In this document: piece by piece, positions 34,172-43,626 of the stretch | Layout: each line of letters begins with the position of its first letter | Numbering within the stretch: position 1 is the first letter of the stretch | Position numbers and translations under genes: made by a program | NCBI GenBank assembly: GCA_963765555.1 | Contig: CAVXWX010000004.1 | Location: 248,001 to 312,000 of the forward strand | Reading direction: 5' to 3' | Length of the DNA: 64,000 bases | Origin: JL08 sp963765555 | GTDB lineage: Bacteria > Pseudomonadota > Alphaproteobacteria > Rhodobacterales > Rhodobacteraceae | The notes under the pieces: generated by a model | Database searches by the model: none | Seen by the model: the letters and a program-made list of their open reading frames with translations, nothing else | Told to the model about the DNA's origin: nothing

Positions 34172-35634
34172 TTACTGGGACGGCGGCCTGACATCCGTTG
34201 CCAAGGCGAACAGAGCGTCAATATCCATGTGGTGTTCAAGATGGGCGGCCAACCCGTCGAGCGTGGTTTCAACCGTTTGATCGTAGCTGTGATCCGAGGC
34301 GATACCATGATGTGCCAGAAATGCCGCGCGAAACGCATCTGACGCGAAAAGCCCGTGTACATAGCAGCCGCGCACAAGGCCGCTGGGGCTGCGGCCCCTG
34401 CGGGCCGGGCGTTGATCGTCAGCCATGGCCGCGCGCAATCGGGGCCGGTTGTCTGGCCCATGTGGATTTCATAGCCGTCTACATGCGCACCGCTATCAAG
34501 ATCATGGCCGGACACCTGCGTGACCTGTTTGTGGGGTTCCAGAACGGTGTGCACATCAAGATGCCCCAGGCCCTGAACCGTTTCCGGCGATCCTTCGATG
34601 CCCAGAGGGTCTGACACGGTCTGCCCCAGCATCTGATAGCCGCCGCAAATCCCCATAACCTGCCCGCCACGGCGGATATGGGCGGTTAGATCAATGTCCC
34701 ATCCTGCGTCGCGAAACGCGGCAAGATCGGCCAGTGTGGCCTTGCTTCCCGGGATCAGGACCAGATCGGCATCCCCGGGCAGGGCTGTGCCGGGTTCGAT
34801 GAAGACAACGGTTACACCGGGTTCTTGCGACAGGGGATCAAGATCGTCAAAGTTTGCGATACGGGGCAGGCGGGGCACGGCGATCTTGAAGTCACCGCCG
34901 GATGTCGAGGTGATGTCCATCACGTCTTCGGCGGGCAGACGCGCGGCGTTCTCAAACCACGGAACAACGCCAAGGCAGGGCCAGCCCGTGCGCGCCACGA
35001 TATCGCGCACGCCATCGTCAAACAGGCGAACATCGCCGCGAAACTTGTTAATGCCGAACGCTTTGATCTGCTTGAGGTCCGATGCATCCAGAACGGCCGA
35101 CGTGCCGACGATCTGGGCGATCACGCCGCCGCGATCAATATCGCCGATCAGCACGACCGGCACATCTGCAGCGGTGGCAAAGCCCATGTTGGCAATGTCA
35201 CCTGCGCGCAAATTGGTCTCGGACGGGCTACCGGCGCCTTCGACCAGAACAAGATCACAGGTTTCGGCAAGGCGGTAAAAGCTGTCCAGCACAGCGGGCA
35301 GCAGGTTGTGTTTATGCTGGCCGTAGTTTTTTGCTTGCTGCAGGCCGCGCACCTTGCCCTGCACGATGACCTGCGCGCCTGTCGTGCTTTGCGGTTTCAG
35401 CAGCACGGGGTTCATATCGGTGTGCGGCGCCACACAGGCCGCACGCGCCTGCAATGCCTGTGCGCGCCCGATTTCACCGCCATCCGGTGTGACCGCAGCG
35501 TTGTTGGACATGTTTTGCGGTTTGAACGGACGCACGGACAGGCCGCGGCGCACAAAGGCGCGTGCAAGGCCTGCCACCAACATAGACTTGCCGACATTGG
35601 TGCCGGTGCCTTGTATCATGATGCATCGCGCCAT
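34172..35634 (-). CDS. cobQ: cobyric acid synthase CobQ (frameshifted near C-terminus)
   Basis: About 487 residues when repaired. The N-terminal dethiobiotin-synthetase-like domain has MIQGTGTNVGKSMLVAGL and PFKPQNMSNNA. The C-terminal glutamine amidotransferase domain has VMGICGGYQMLGQTV with the catalytic cysteine and YEIHMGQTTGPDCARPW. The enzyme amidates four carboxylates of adenosylcobyrinic acid diamide during B12 synthesis. Near 34,385-34,400 the frame is lost by one missing base. The true ending, RGCYVHGLFASDAFRAAFLA, lies in the other frame and stops at 34172. The ATG at 35634 matches the family start (MARCIMIQ). No other cobalamin genes are adjacent. Confidence 0.88.
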
Positions 35635-35653
35635 CGCGGACCTTCCGGTGTGC

Positions 35654-35683
35654 CACCAAAAAACGCGCCCCAAAGGCGCGTTT
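35654..35683 (-). terminator. rho-independent terminator of the small conserved gene at 35.7 kb
   Basis: On the minus strand AAACGCGCC pairs with GGCGCGTTT around a 5-base loop and runs into a T-tract of six. It lies 28 bases after the stop of the 106-residue gene and just before cobQ. Confidence 0.8.
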
Positions 35684-35710
35684 CAGGTCGTCATGAATTG
35701 ACGTGGTCGC

Positions 35711-36031
35711 TTAGGCGGCTTCGGCCTGCTGGGCAGCATTGCGGCGTTCGCTTTCTTCGCGCGACAGGGCGACCGATGTGCGCACACCTTTACCGACGAA
35801 ATCCATCAGTCCGGTGACCACACGTTCGTTCGGGTCAATACCCGCGCACGACAGCACCTCGCGCCCGTCACGGGAACGGGCCCAGCGGGCGATCTGTTCG
35901 GGACCATTGCCATACTTCTTGTCGTCGGCGATGGCGTCGTCCAGTGCAGCCAATACGACGGCTGCGAATAGTTTGCGTGCACGGTTGCCTTGCTCGTTAT
36001 TAAAGGCTGTGCCGTCAACGAAATCTTTCAT
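35711..36031 (-). CDS. small conserved hypothetical protein
   Basis: A 106-residue soluble protein, mostly helical, starting MKDFVDGTAFNNEQGNRARKL and containing DDKKYGNGPEQIARWARSRDGREVL. I believe similar short proteins are common in Rhodobacterales (possibly the DUF6280 group) without known function. No motif suggests an activity. It is divergent from efp, with a clear terminator behind it, so it is a single-gene transcript. Confidence 0.7.
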   Translation of the reverse strand: MKDFVDGTAFNNEQGNRARKLFAAVVLAALDDAIADDKKYGNGPEQIARWARSRDGREVLSCAGIDPNERVVTGLMDFVGKGVRTSVALSREESERRNAAQQAEAA

Positions 36032-36250
36032 CTCGTCTTCCTTGTTTTTCTTGCTCTTGCATTTTCGGCGTGGCGTTTCTTATGAAGCATTACTTTCGAT
36101 TCGGATACCCCGTAAATGCATAGCTCTTATGCGTCTCGGCGCATAACATTCTGCATGTGCAGCACGAGATATGGTTGTCTTGCCAGCCACCATCCCGCCA
36201 GATATAGGTGCGATCAACTTTTCATCAACCTTTTGCCATGGTTTCTGCAC

Positions 36251-36814
36251 ATGCCTAAAATTAACGGAAACGAAATCCGCCCCGGAAATGTACTGGAGCA
36301 TAACGGGGGCCTGTGGGCCGCTGTGAAAGTCGATCACGTCAAGCCCGGAAAGGGGGGCGCGTTTGCTCAGGTCGAAATGAAAAACCTGCGCAACGGATCA
36401 AAACTGAACGAACGATTCCGGTCTGCCGACAAGGTTGAGCGGGTGCGTCTGGAACAGAAAGACCAGCAATTTCTCTATGAAAACGATGGGATGCTGGTTT
36501 TCATGGATGCGGAAACCTACGAGCAGGTCGAAGTGCCTGCCGACATTCTGGGCGAACGCCGTCCGTTCCTTCAGGACGGTATGACGGTCGTGGTGGAATT
36601 CCACGACAGCGAGGCGCTGAGCGCGTCGCTGCCGCAAAAAGTGGTGTGCAAGATTGTCGAGACAGAGCCGGTGGTCAAAGGCCAGACTGCGGCAAATTCT
36701 TTCAAACCTGCGATCCTCGACAATGGGGTGAAGGTCATGGTGCCCCCCTTTGTCGGGCAGGATGAAAACATGGTGGTGAACACCGAAACAATGGAATATT
36801 CCGAACGCGCGTGA
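36251..36814 (+). CDS. efp: translation elongation factor P
   Basis: A 187-residue EF-P with three domains. The first has NGNEIRPGNVLEHNG and the tip loop VKPGKGGAF with Lys34, the position that is modified in many bacteria. The S1-like third domain ends VPPFVGQDENMVVNTETMEY. The factor rescues ribosomes stalled at consecutive prolines. The open frame extends 45 codons upstream, but the ATG at 36251 matches the invariant N-terminus. No modification gene (epmA, earP) is near. A strong terminator follows 20 bases after the stop. Confidence 0.95.
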   Translation: MPKINGNEIRPGNVLEHNGGLWAAVKVDHVKPGKGGAFAQVEMKNLRNGSKLNERFRSADKVERVRLEQKDQQFLYENDGMLVFMDAETYEQVEVPADILGERRPFLQDGMTVVVEFHDSEALSASLPQKVVCKIVETEPVVKGQTAANSFKPAILDNGVKVMVPPFVGQDENMVVNTETMEYSERA

Positions 36815-36833
36815 CGTCACGTCATTTTGAAAG

Positions 36834-36859
36834 GGCGGCCTTTGGGGGCCGCCTTTTTT
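36834..36859 (+). terminator. rho-independent terminator after efp
   Basis: GGCGGCC pairs with GGCCGCC around a TTTGGG loop and is followed directly by a six-T tract. It also serves as a boundary to the convergent Lrp gene. Confidence 0.88.
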
Positions 36860-36877
36860 GTTTCTGGGGTGCGAATC

Positions 36878-37312
36878 CTATAGTTCGCGATCCAGTTTCG
36901 TGGCCAGATGGATCAGGCTTTCCGAACTGCGCACGCCGCGTGCTTCGCCGATGCGGTCCAGTGTTGCGTCCAGTTCCTCGGTTGATCCGGCGGAAATTTG
37001 CACCATCAGATCAAAACGGCCTGCGGTGGTGTGCACCACTTCGACGCCCGAGAGGGAGCGCAGCCGGTCCAGAACAGCGGGGCCGCTGCGCGGTTCGATG
37101 CTGACCAGTGCTGTCGCGCGCAGGCGTGGGCGCAATTGCCCGCCTGTGCGCAGGGTATAGCCCAAAATCGAGCCATTTTTTTCAAGGCGTTCTATCCGTG
37201 CCTGAACCGTGGTGCGCGCCAGCCCCAACCGCGCGGCCAAGGTGCTGACGGGCAGGCGCGCATTTTCCCGCAACAGGCGCAGCAGTTTTGTGTCTGTTTC
37301 GTCAATTTGCAT
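36878..37312 (-). CDS. Lrp/AsnC family transcriptional regulator
   Basis: A 144-residue regulator. The N-terminal helix-turn-helix begins DETDTKLLRLLRENARLPVS and has ARLGLARTTVQARIERLE. The C-terminal RAM domain has ATALVSIEPRSG and ending features TAGRFDLMVQISAG with the conserved G-x-x-D pocket. It is divergent from the type III decarboxylase gene, 105 bases apart. That gene or its amino-acid substrate (ornithine or lysine) is the natural target and ligand candidate. Confidence 0.92.
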   Translation of the reverse strand: MQIDETDTKLLRLLRENARLPVSTLAARLGLARTTVQARIERLEKNGSILGYTLRTGGQLRPRLRATALVSIEPRSGPAVLDRLRSLSGVEVVHTTAGRFDLMVQISAGSTEELDATLDRIGEARGVRSSESLIHLATKLDREL

Positions 37313-37417
37313 AGGACACCCGTTAATATGCCGATCATTGACTCTGATTTAACATAACTGACACGTTGAATCGACGCGAATCCGAGGGAGACTGGAAAAA
37401 AACAGGCGAGGTGCAAG

Positions 37418-38551
37418 ATGCAACAGAACCCGACATTATGGCGCGATCCGGCCACACATCTGGCGCGCGAACAGCCCGACCAACCGGTTTTGTATTTTGA
37501 TCCGGCCTTGTTGCAGGCCACGGCGCGCCGGTTTCAGGACGGGTTTGACGGGCTGGTGACCTATGCGGTCAAAGCCAATGACAGCGCATCGGTGCTGGAC
37601 AACCTTGTGGCTGCGGGGCTGACCGCTTTCGACGTCGCATCGCCCGCGGAAATGGCGGCGGTGCGTCGTGCGCTGCCATCGGCGATATTGCACTACAACA
37701 ATCCTGTGCGGTCGGTCGCGGAAATTGCGGCGGGGATCGACGCAGGAGTGAGCAGCTGGTCGGTGGATGACATGGGCGAATTGAAAAAATTGCAGGCCGT
37801 GCCACGCGATTGCGAGGTTGCGGTGCGGTTTGCCTTGCCGGTGTCGGGCGCGGCCTATGATTTCGGTGCCAAATTCGGGGCCACGCCGGATCGGGCGGTG
37901 GCCCTGCTGCGGGCTGTTGTCGATATGGGGTTTGCGCCGTCCCTGTGCTTTCATCCGGGCACGCAATGCGAAGATCCGACTGTCTGGGCAATCTATATCA
38001 AGGCGGCGGCAGATATCGCGCAGAACGCGGGCGTGACACTTGGGCGGTTGAACGTGGGCGGCGGGTTTGCCGCGCATCGCGGGCCGGTGGTGCCCGATCT
38101 GGATGCTGTGTTTGGCGTCATCGATCGCGCGGTTGCGGATGCCTTTGGCCCGCAGCGCCCCGATCTGTTGTGTGAACCGGGGCGCGCCATGGTGGCCGAG
38201 GCGTTTTCGCTGGCCGCGCGGGTCAAGGCGGTGCGCGGGGACGAACAGGTGTTTCTGAATGATGGCATTTACGGCGGGCTGGCCGATCTGCGCGATATGG
38301 CGCTGTCGCACCGTGTGCGCGTCTATGCGCCCGACGGGCAATTGCGTTCGGGTGCGCCGCGCCCGCGCGTGGTGTTCGGGCCGACCTGTGACAGTCTGGA
38401 CCGGTTGCCCGACGGGTTGCCGTTGCCCGATGACATGCAGGCCGGCGATTACGTTCTGTTTGATGCGATGGGGGCCTATTCCATCGCGATGAGCACGGCG
38501 TTCAACGGCTATGGTCTGCGCGATGTGATCAGCACACAAAGCCTGCGCTGA
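37418..38551 (+). CDS. ornithine/lysine decarboxylase-like PLP enzyme (fold type III)
   Basis: A 377-residue alanine-racemase-fold decarboxylase. Lys52 in TYAVKAN binds PLP. Further motifs are FDVASPAEM, the HPGTQ region, LNVGGGFAAH for the phosphate loop, CEPGRAMV, and the catalytic cysteine C324 in FGPTCDSLD. These match bacterial ornithine/lysine decarboxylases that make putrescine or cadaverine. The C-terminal DAMGAYSIAMSTAFNG is the usual substrate-side Asp and Tyr. It is divergent from an Lrp-type regulator. Which amino acid it prefers cannot be told, but the short length favours ornithine. Confidence 0.88.
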   Translation: MQQNPTLWRDPATHLAREQPDQPVLYFDPALLQATARRFQDGFDGLVTYAVKANDSASVLDNLVAAGLTAFDVASPAEMAAVRRALPSAILHYNNPVRSVAEIAAGIDAGVSSWSVDDMGELKKLQAVPRDCEVAVRFALPVSGAAYDFGAKFGATPDRAVALLRAVVDMGFAPSLCFHPGTQCEDPTVWAIYIKAAADIAQNAGVTLGRLNVGGGFAAHRGPVVPDLDAVFGVIDRAVADAFGPQRPDLLCEPGRAMVAEAFSLAARVKAVRGDEQVFLNDGIYGGLADLRDMALSHRVRVYAPDGQLRSGAPRPRVVFGPTCDSLDRLPDGLPLPDDMQAGDYVLFDAMGAYSIAMSTAFNGYGLRDVISTQSLR

Positions 38552-38626
38552 TCTGCGCGCCATCTGCTGGACACTGGCGCGCTTGGGGCTAGTGTCCGCA
38601 CGGACGCAGACGGCAAAGGGCAGATC

Positions 38627-40925
38627 ATGGAAAAATTCGGAAAAAGCCAGCCGGTGCGGCGGGTTGAAGATGTGCGGTTTCTGACAGGCGGCGGCGGATA
38701 TATCGACGATGTGGCCCCTGCGGATGCGCTGCATGCTTATGTGGTCCGCTCGCCCGTGGCGCATGCCACGATTGATCGCCTTGATCTGGAAGAGGCGCGC
38801 GCGGCGGACGGGGTGCATCTGGTTCTGAGCGTTGACGATCTGGATGCGGCAGGCATCACCACGGCGATGCGGGCCACCGTTCTGGACAATCGCGACGGCA
38901 CCAAGGCTGCCGCGCCGGTGCGCCCCTATCTGGCACGCGGGCGGGTGCGGTTTGTCGGTGATCCGGTGGCCGATGATCGTGGCGGATACAGTGCAACAGG
39001 CGCGCGACGCGGCCGAACTGGTCGGGTTCGAATATACGGAATTGCCCGCCAAAACCGATGTCGGCCCCGGCGGCGCGCCGTTGCACGACGAAGCGCCCGA
39101 CAACCGCGCCTTTGATTGGGGCATGGGGGATGAGGCCGCGACAGATGCGGCCTTTGCCATGGCGGCGCATGTGGTGCGTCTGAACGTGGATGACAACCGG
39201 ATTATCGTGAATTCGATGGAACCGCGCGGCTGTTTCGCCGATTGGGATGGCACGCGATTGCATGTGGCGTTTAACGGGCAGGGGGTTTGGGGGCTGAAGG
39301 ACCAACTGTGCGCGATGACGGGGCTGCCGCCCGAAAACGTGCGCGTGACCATCCCGGATGTGGGCGGCGGGTTTGGCATGAAGGCGATGCCCTATCCGGA
39401 ATATTTCGTGCTGGCGCAGGCCGCGCGGATGCTGGCACGCCCCGTGCGCTGGATGTCAGAGCGGACCGAGGCGATGCTGAGTGATAATGGCGGGCGCGAT
39501 CTGACCTCGCTGGCGGAACTGGCGTTTGACGACAGACACAAGATTACGGCGTACCGTGTGCGTACCAAATGCAATCTGGGGGCCTATAATTCGCAATTCG
39601 CTCAGCCGATCCAGACCCTGCTGTTTTCCAAGGTTTTGATGGGCTGTTACGATGTGCAGGCCACGTGGTTGCAGGTGGAAGGCTATTACACCAACACCGC
39701 GCAGGTGGATGCCTATCGCGGCGCGGGCCGCCCCGAGGCGATATATGTGCTGGAACGGGCGATGGACCGCGCGGCGCGCGAACTGGGCGTTGATCCGTGG
39801 GACTTGCGGCGGCGCAATTTCATTCCTGCGGGCGCGTTTCCTTATACGTCGGCCACAGGCGAATTGTATGATGTGGGCGATTTCCACAAGGTTCTGGCCC
39901 GCGCGGCGGTTGAGGCGGACGCAGACGGTTTTGCGGCGCGCAAGGCGGCAGACAGCGCGCGGGGTCTGCTGCGCGGGCAGGGCCTGTGTTACTATATCGA
40001 AAGTATTCTGGGTGATCCTTCGGAAGGGGCCAAGGTGGTCTTTAACGCGGACGGGACAGTGCATATTTTTGTCGGCACACAATCAAACGGGCAGGGGCAC
40101 GAAACGGTCTATGCGCAGTTTCTGGCAGACCAGACGGGTATTCCCGCAGACCGTATCCACGTGGTGCAGGGCGACAGTGACCTGATTGCCAAGGGTGGGG
40201 GCACCGGCGGGTCGCGCTCTGTCACGGTGCAAACCCATGCTACACTGGCCACAGTTGACACGATGATCGCCGCATTTACGCCCTATCTGGCCGATAAGAT
40301 GGGGGTGGAAAGGGATGAAGTTGTTTTTGACGATGAAACATTTCGCGCGCCGGGGTCAAACATGACCCCGACCTTGCTGGAAGCGGCCGATATGGCGCGT
40401 GCGGACGGGCGGGCCGACCTGCTGGTGCATGAGGCGCGCGCCACTTTGCCAGCGCGATCCTATCCCAATGGCGCGCATGTGGCCGAAGTTGTGATTGATC
40501 CGGAAACCGGCGTGACAACGGTGGACAAATACACCGTGGTGGATGATTTCGGAAACCTGATCAATCCGATGCTGGCCGAAGGGCAGGTCCATGGCGGCGT
40601 GGCCCAGGGCCTTGGGCAGGCGCTGAGCGAGCGGGTGGTTTACGACGAAGACGGCCAGTTGCTCACGGCAAGTTTCATGGACTATGCGATGCCAAGGGCC
40701 GATGATCTACCGATGATCGGCTTCACCTCGGAACCGGTGCCATCCACGGCCAATCCGATGGGAATGAAAGGCTGTGGCGAGGCGGGGACCGTCGGGTCTA
40801 TGGCGGCGGTGGCCAATGCGGTGCAGGATGCGCTGTGGAACAAAGGTGTCAGGCAGGCGGATATGCCGTTTACGCCGTTACGAGTATGGGAATTGTTACA
40901 GGATGCAACTGAACCGGTTAGGTAA
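38627..40925 (+). CDS. CoxL/xanthine dehydrogenase-type molybdopterin subunit, form II (frameshifted)
   Basis: About 765 residues when the two frames are joined. The N-terminal domain runs from GKSQPVRRVEDVRFLTG to GRVRFVGDPVA, where one extra base near 38,968 moves the rest into another frame continuing MIVADTVQQARDAAELVGFE. The large domain has GGGFGMKAMPYPEYF, the active-loop variant AYRGAGRPEA, GTQSNGQGHETVYAQ and GCGEAGTVGS. AYRGAGR rather than a cysteine-bearing loop marks form II CoxL-like or aldehyde oxidase-like enzymes, whose substrates are mostly unknown. No small iron-sulfur or FAD subunit gene is adjacent, which is unusual. Confidence 0.85.
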
Positions 40926-41985
40926 TGTTTTTTCGGCGTGGCTGCGGGCGCGTTTGTCGCGTGGCCGATCGAGCAAACCGCGCGGGCGCGGCCCTGTCAG
41001 CCATGTGATCATTCTGGATGGCACCATGTCGACGCTGGAACCCGGTTATGAAACCCATGCGGGACTAACCTATAAACTGCTCCGTGAAATGAACGGCGAG
41101 GTGTCGCTGTATTACGAGGCGGGGTTGCAGTTCATGGATTGGCGCGCGGCGCCGGACGTGATGATGGGGCGCGGGATCAACCGGCAGATCAGGCGGGCCT
41201 ATGGCTATCTGGCATCCCGTTATCGCCCCGGAGACACGATTTATCTGATGGGATATTCGCGCGGGGCTTATGCGGTGCGGTCCTTGGCGGGCGTTATTGA
41301 TATGGTCGGGCTGGTCAAGGCGGAACACGCGACAGAACGCAATATCCGCGAGGTGTACCGCCACTACCAGTGCAACCCGGGCAACAGCTTTGCCACCGCG
41401 TTTGCCCGCGCTTATTGCCATGCGCAAACCGAAATTGAGATGGTCGGGGTCTGGGACACGGTCAAGGCACTGGGGTTGCGGGTGCCGCTGTTATGGCGGT
41501 TGGATGCAAAGCGCCACGCGTTTCACAACCACGATCTGGTGCGATCGGTGAAACATGGATTTCACGCACTGGCGCTGGATGAAAACCGCGAGGTGTTTAC
41601 CCCCGTGCTGTGGGATTGTCCTTTGGAATGGAAGGGACGTGTTGAACAGGTTTGGTTTCGTGGCACGCACGGCGATGTTGGCGGTCAGTTAAGCGGGTTT
41701 TACCCCGCGCGGCCTTTGGCCAATATATCCTTTGTCTGGATGATGGAGCGTGCACAGGAATGTGGTTTGCCGTTGCCAGATGACTGGGCCAGCCGGTTTC
41801 CGACCGATCCGGCGGCACCGTCGGTCGGCAAATGGCGTGGCTATGGCAAGATGTTTCTGCTGCGCCGCCCCCGCGTGGTGGGGCAAACCCGGTGCGAGCG
41901 GTTGCACGAAACGGTCAATGTTCAGTCTGATACGCTGTCAAAATCGGCGATGATGCTGGCCAAGGAAGGGCCGCAAGCCGGTTAG
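40903..41985 (+). CDS. DUF2235 alpha/beta-hydrolase-like protein
   Basis: A 360-residue protein with the DUF2235 domain, related to Tle1-type phospholipases. The N-terminal strand has VIILDGTMSTLEPG, the nucleophile elbow is YLMGYSRGAYAVRSLAG with the serine, and the acid/His region has GVWDTVKALG and FRGTHGDVGGQ. No signal peptide is evident; the first 30 residues are basic and amphipathic. It overlaps the end of the CoxL-like gene by 23 bases and the convergent AbrB-family gene by four. No type VI secretion genes are in the window, so an effector role is not supported and a housekeeping lipid or ester hydrolase is as likely. Confidence 0.8.
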   Translation: MQLNRLGNVFSAWLRARLSRGRSSKPRGRGPVSHVIILDGTMSTLEPGYETHAGLTYKLLREMNGEVSLYYEAGLQFMDWRAAPDVMMGRGINRQIRRAYGYLASRYRPGDTIYLMGYSRGAYAVRSLAGVIDMVGLVKAEHATERNIREVYRHYQCNPGNSFATAFARAYCHAQTEIEMVGVWDTVKALGLRVPLLWRLDAKRHAFHNHDLVRSVKHGFHALALDENREVFTPVLWDCPLEWKGRVEQVWFRGTHGDVGGQLSGFYPARPLANISFVWMMERAQECGLPLPDDWASRFPTDPAAPSVGKWRGYGKMFLLRRPRVVGQTRCERLHETVNVQSDTLSKSAMMLAKEGPQAG

Positions 41986-43037
41986 GGCAGGCTGCGGTCT
42001 TTTGGGGCGCGGGCCAGAACCGCGGGCACCAGCGCCGTCAGGAACAACAGGCGCGCCACGTGGCAGGCGGCCACAAAACCGGGATCGGCCCCCAGTACAA
42101 CACCCATCACAACCATGGTTTCCAACCCGCCGGGCGCAAAGGCGATCAGAACATGCGCCACGGGGATGCCAAGCGCGTAGGCGACAGGCAGGGCTGCCAG
42201 CATGGCCAGCACAACGGTCAACGCAGTGGTCGACAACCCCGCAACCAGCGTTTTGCGCAGCGCGGCCAGTTTGATACCGGAAAACCGCGTGCCGATCAGG
42301 GTGCCCATCACAACAAACATCGCATGGGTGATCTGGGGTGACAAAACGCCGGGGGCGCGTTCGGACAGGTGCGCGACCGCCGATATGATCATCGCGGCGA
42401 TCAACAAAGCGGCGGGGGCGTTCATCCGTTTTAGGATCAGGCCGAAGGTCAGGGACAGAGCGAACAGTACCACCGCGTGATCCACCCGCATCAGGGGCGC
42501 GGTCGAGGCAAAGGCAGTGTCGATCCGGATGCCAAAGGCAAGGGCGGCAAAAGGAACGCACAAGGTAAGTGCCAACAGGCGGACCGACTGCACCACAGCC
42601 ACACGGCTGATATCAACCTTCATGCTTTCGCTAAGGCTGATGATGTAGCTGAGATGGCCGGGGCTGGCGGCGAGGACCGCGCTGCGCGGATCAAAGCCGA
42701 ACAGCCTGATCAGCAGATCACGGCACAGGATCAGCGTCAGGATCAGCATGAACGCCAGCATCACAAACGCAACCGGCCAGCGCATGAACGCGGCAGCCGC
42801 TTGCGGATCAACGCCCGCGCCGATGCTGATCCCGATCAGCAAAAAGGCAAAGTCGCGCACCACAGGGGTGATTGCGAATGGAATGCCGGACAGCGAGGCA
42901 AGGCTGATCAGCAGTGCCGGCCCGGTCAACAGATAGACTGGCAGACCGATCCAATACCCGATGACCGCGCCAATCGCGCCTGCGCCAAGTGTATAGCAGG
43001 TGACAAGAATTTCACGAAAACCGGGCCAGTAGGACAT
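41982..43037 (-). CDS. AbrB family integral membrane protein
   Basis: A 351-residue membrane protein with about ten helices in two related halves, the AbrB duplication family (once annotated as ammonia monooxygenase or membrane AbrB regulator). Typical blocks are GAGAIGAVIGYWIGLPVYLLTG in the first half (seen as AVIGYWIGLPVYLLTGPA) and AHVLIAFAPGGLETMVVMG in the second, with FDPRSAVLAASPGHLSYI in the central loop. The function is not established, and export or transport is presumed. It is followed on the same strand by nothing closely coupled, and the thioesterase gene upstream is 42 bases away. Confidence 0.85.
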   Translation of the reverse strand: MSYWPGFREILVTCYTLGAGAIGAVIGYWIGLPVYLLTGPALLISLASLSGIPFAITPVVRDFAFLLIGISIGAGVDPQAAAAFMRWPVAFVMLAFMLILTLILCRDLLIRLFGFDPRSAVLAASPGHLSYIISLSESMKVDISRVAVVQSVRLLALTLCVPFAALAFGIRIDTAFASTAPLMRVDHAVVLFALSLTFGLILKRMNAPAALLIAAMIISAVAHLSERAPGVLSPQITHAMFVVMGTLIGTRFSGIKLAALRKTLVAGLSTTALTVVLAMLAALPVAYALGIPVAHVLIAFAPGGLETMVVMGVVLGADPGFVAACHVARLLFLTALVPAVLARAPKDRSLP

Positions 43038-43078
43038 GTTTCACGGCTAGCATTTCTGGCCCCGCGCCGGAAGCCGGA

Positions 43079-43564
43079 TTACGCGCCGCCAAGGTTCATA
43101 ATGATGCAGGTTGTTGAACCGGTGGCATAAAGCCTGCCGTCTTCAACGCCTCTGATCTCGCCATGGGCGATGCAGGTGGAACGGCCCGCGTGATCAACGG
43201 TTGCCGTGCAATCAACCAGCGTGCCCAGCGGGATCGCGCGGGTGATATTCACCTTGTATTCCAGCGTCGTATACACCGACCCTTTGGGCACCTTGGTCAT
43301 CGCGGCGCAGCCCAGTGCGCTGTCAAGCAACGTGCCGTACCACCCGCCATGCACCGCGCCCACGGGGTTGGTGACGCTGAAGTCCGGTGTGCCGCGAAAC
43401 GTGACCTGACCGTCGGCAACCGCGTGGACGCGAATGCCCATGGTCTGTGCGATGGCGGGCGCTGCAATCTGTCCGCCCAACATGGCTTGCATGAATGCAA
43501 GGCCGGACATCGACAGCAATGTTGTACGATCGGCCAGATCGTCAGGTTTCTGGGCAAAATGCAT
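43079..43564 (-). CDS. PaaI-type hotdog thioesterase
   Basis: A 161-residue hotdog-fold protein. The family motif NPVGAVHGGWYGTLLDSALGCA (seen as VGAVHGGWYGTLLDSA) carries the HGG turn and the catalytic acidic residue on the long helix. The strands VYTTLEYKVNITRAIPLG and GRLYATGSTTCIIM complete the fold. PaaI-type enzymes hydrolyse aryl or acyl CoA thioesters. No phenylacetate genes are near, so the substrate is unknown. Confidence 0.87.
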   Translation of the reverse strand: MHFAQKPDDLADRTTLLSMSGLAFMQAMLGGQIAAPAIAQTMGIRVHAVADGQVTFRGTPDFSVTNPVGAVHGGWYGTLLDSALGCAAMTKVPKGSVYTTLEYKVNITRAIPLGTLVDCTATVDHAGRSTCIAHGEIRGVEDGRLYATGSTTCIIMNLGGA

Positions 43565-43626
43565 GTTGGGGTCTTTCTTGTGCGTCTTTGTGCGACGCTA
43601 GAAAGGCCCGCAATCAGGTGCAAGCC

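Noticed and set aside
38968..38968. Programmed ribosomal frameshifting in the CoxL-like gene
   Set aside because: No slippery heptamer or downstream structure is evident and a plain extra G explains the change; neighbouring genes show the same kind of error.
37436..39379. 647-codon minus-strand open frame
   Set aside because: It runs antisense to the decarboxylase and CoxL-like genes, which carry clear family motifs; long antisense frames are expected in this GC-rich codon usage. Its translation is basic and shows no family features.
40903..41985. Type VI secretion lipase effector
   Set aside because: No T6SS structural, VgrG, PAAR or immunity genes are in the window; only the DUF2235 fold is supported.
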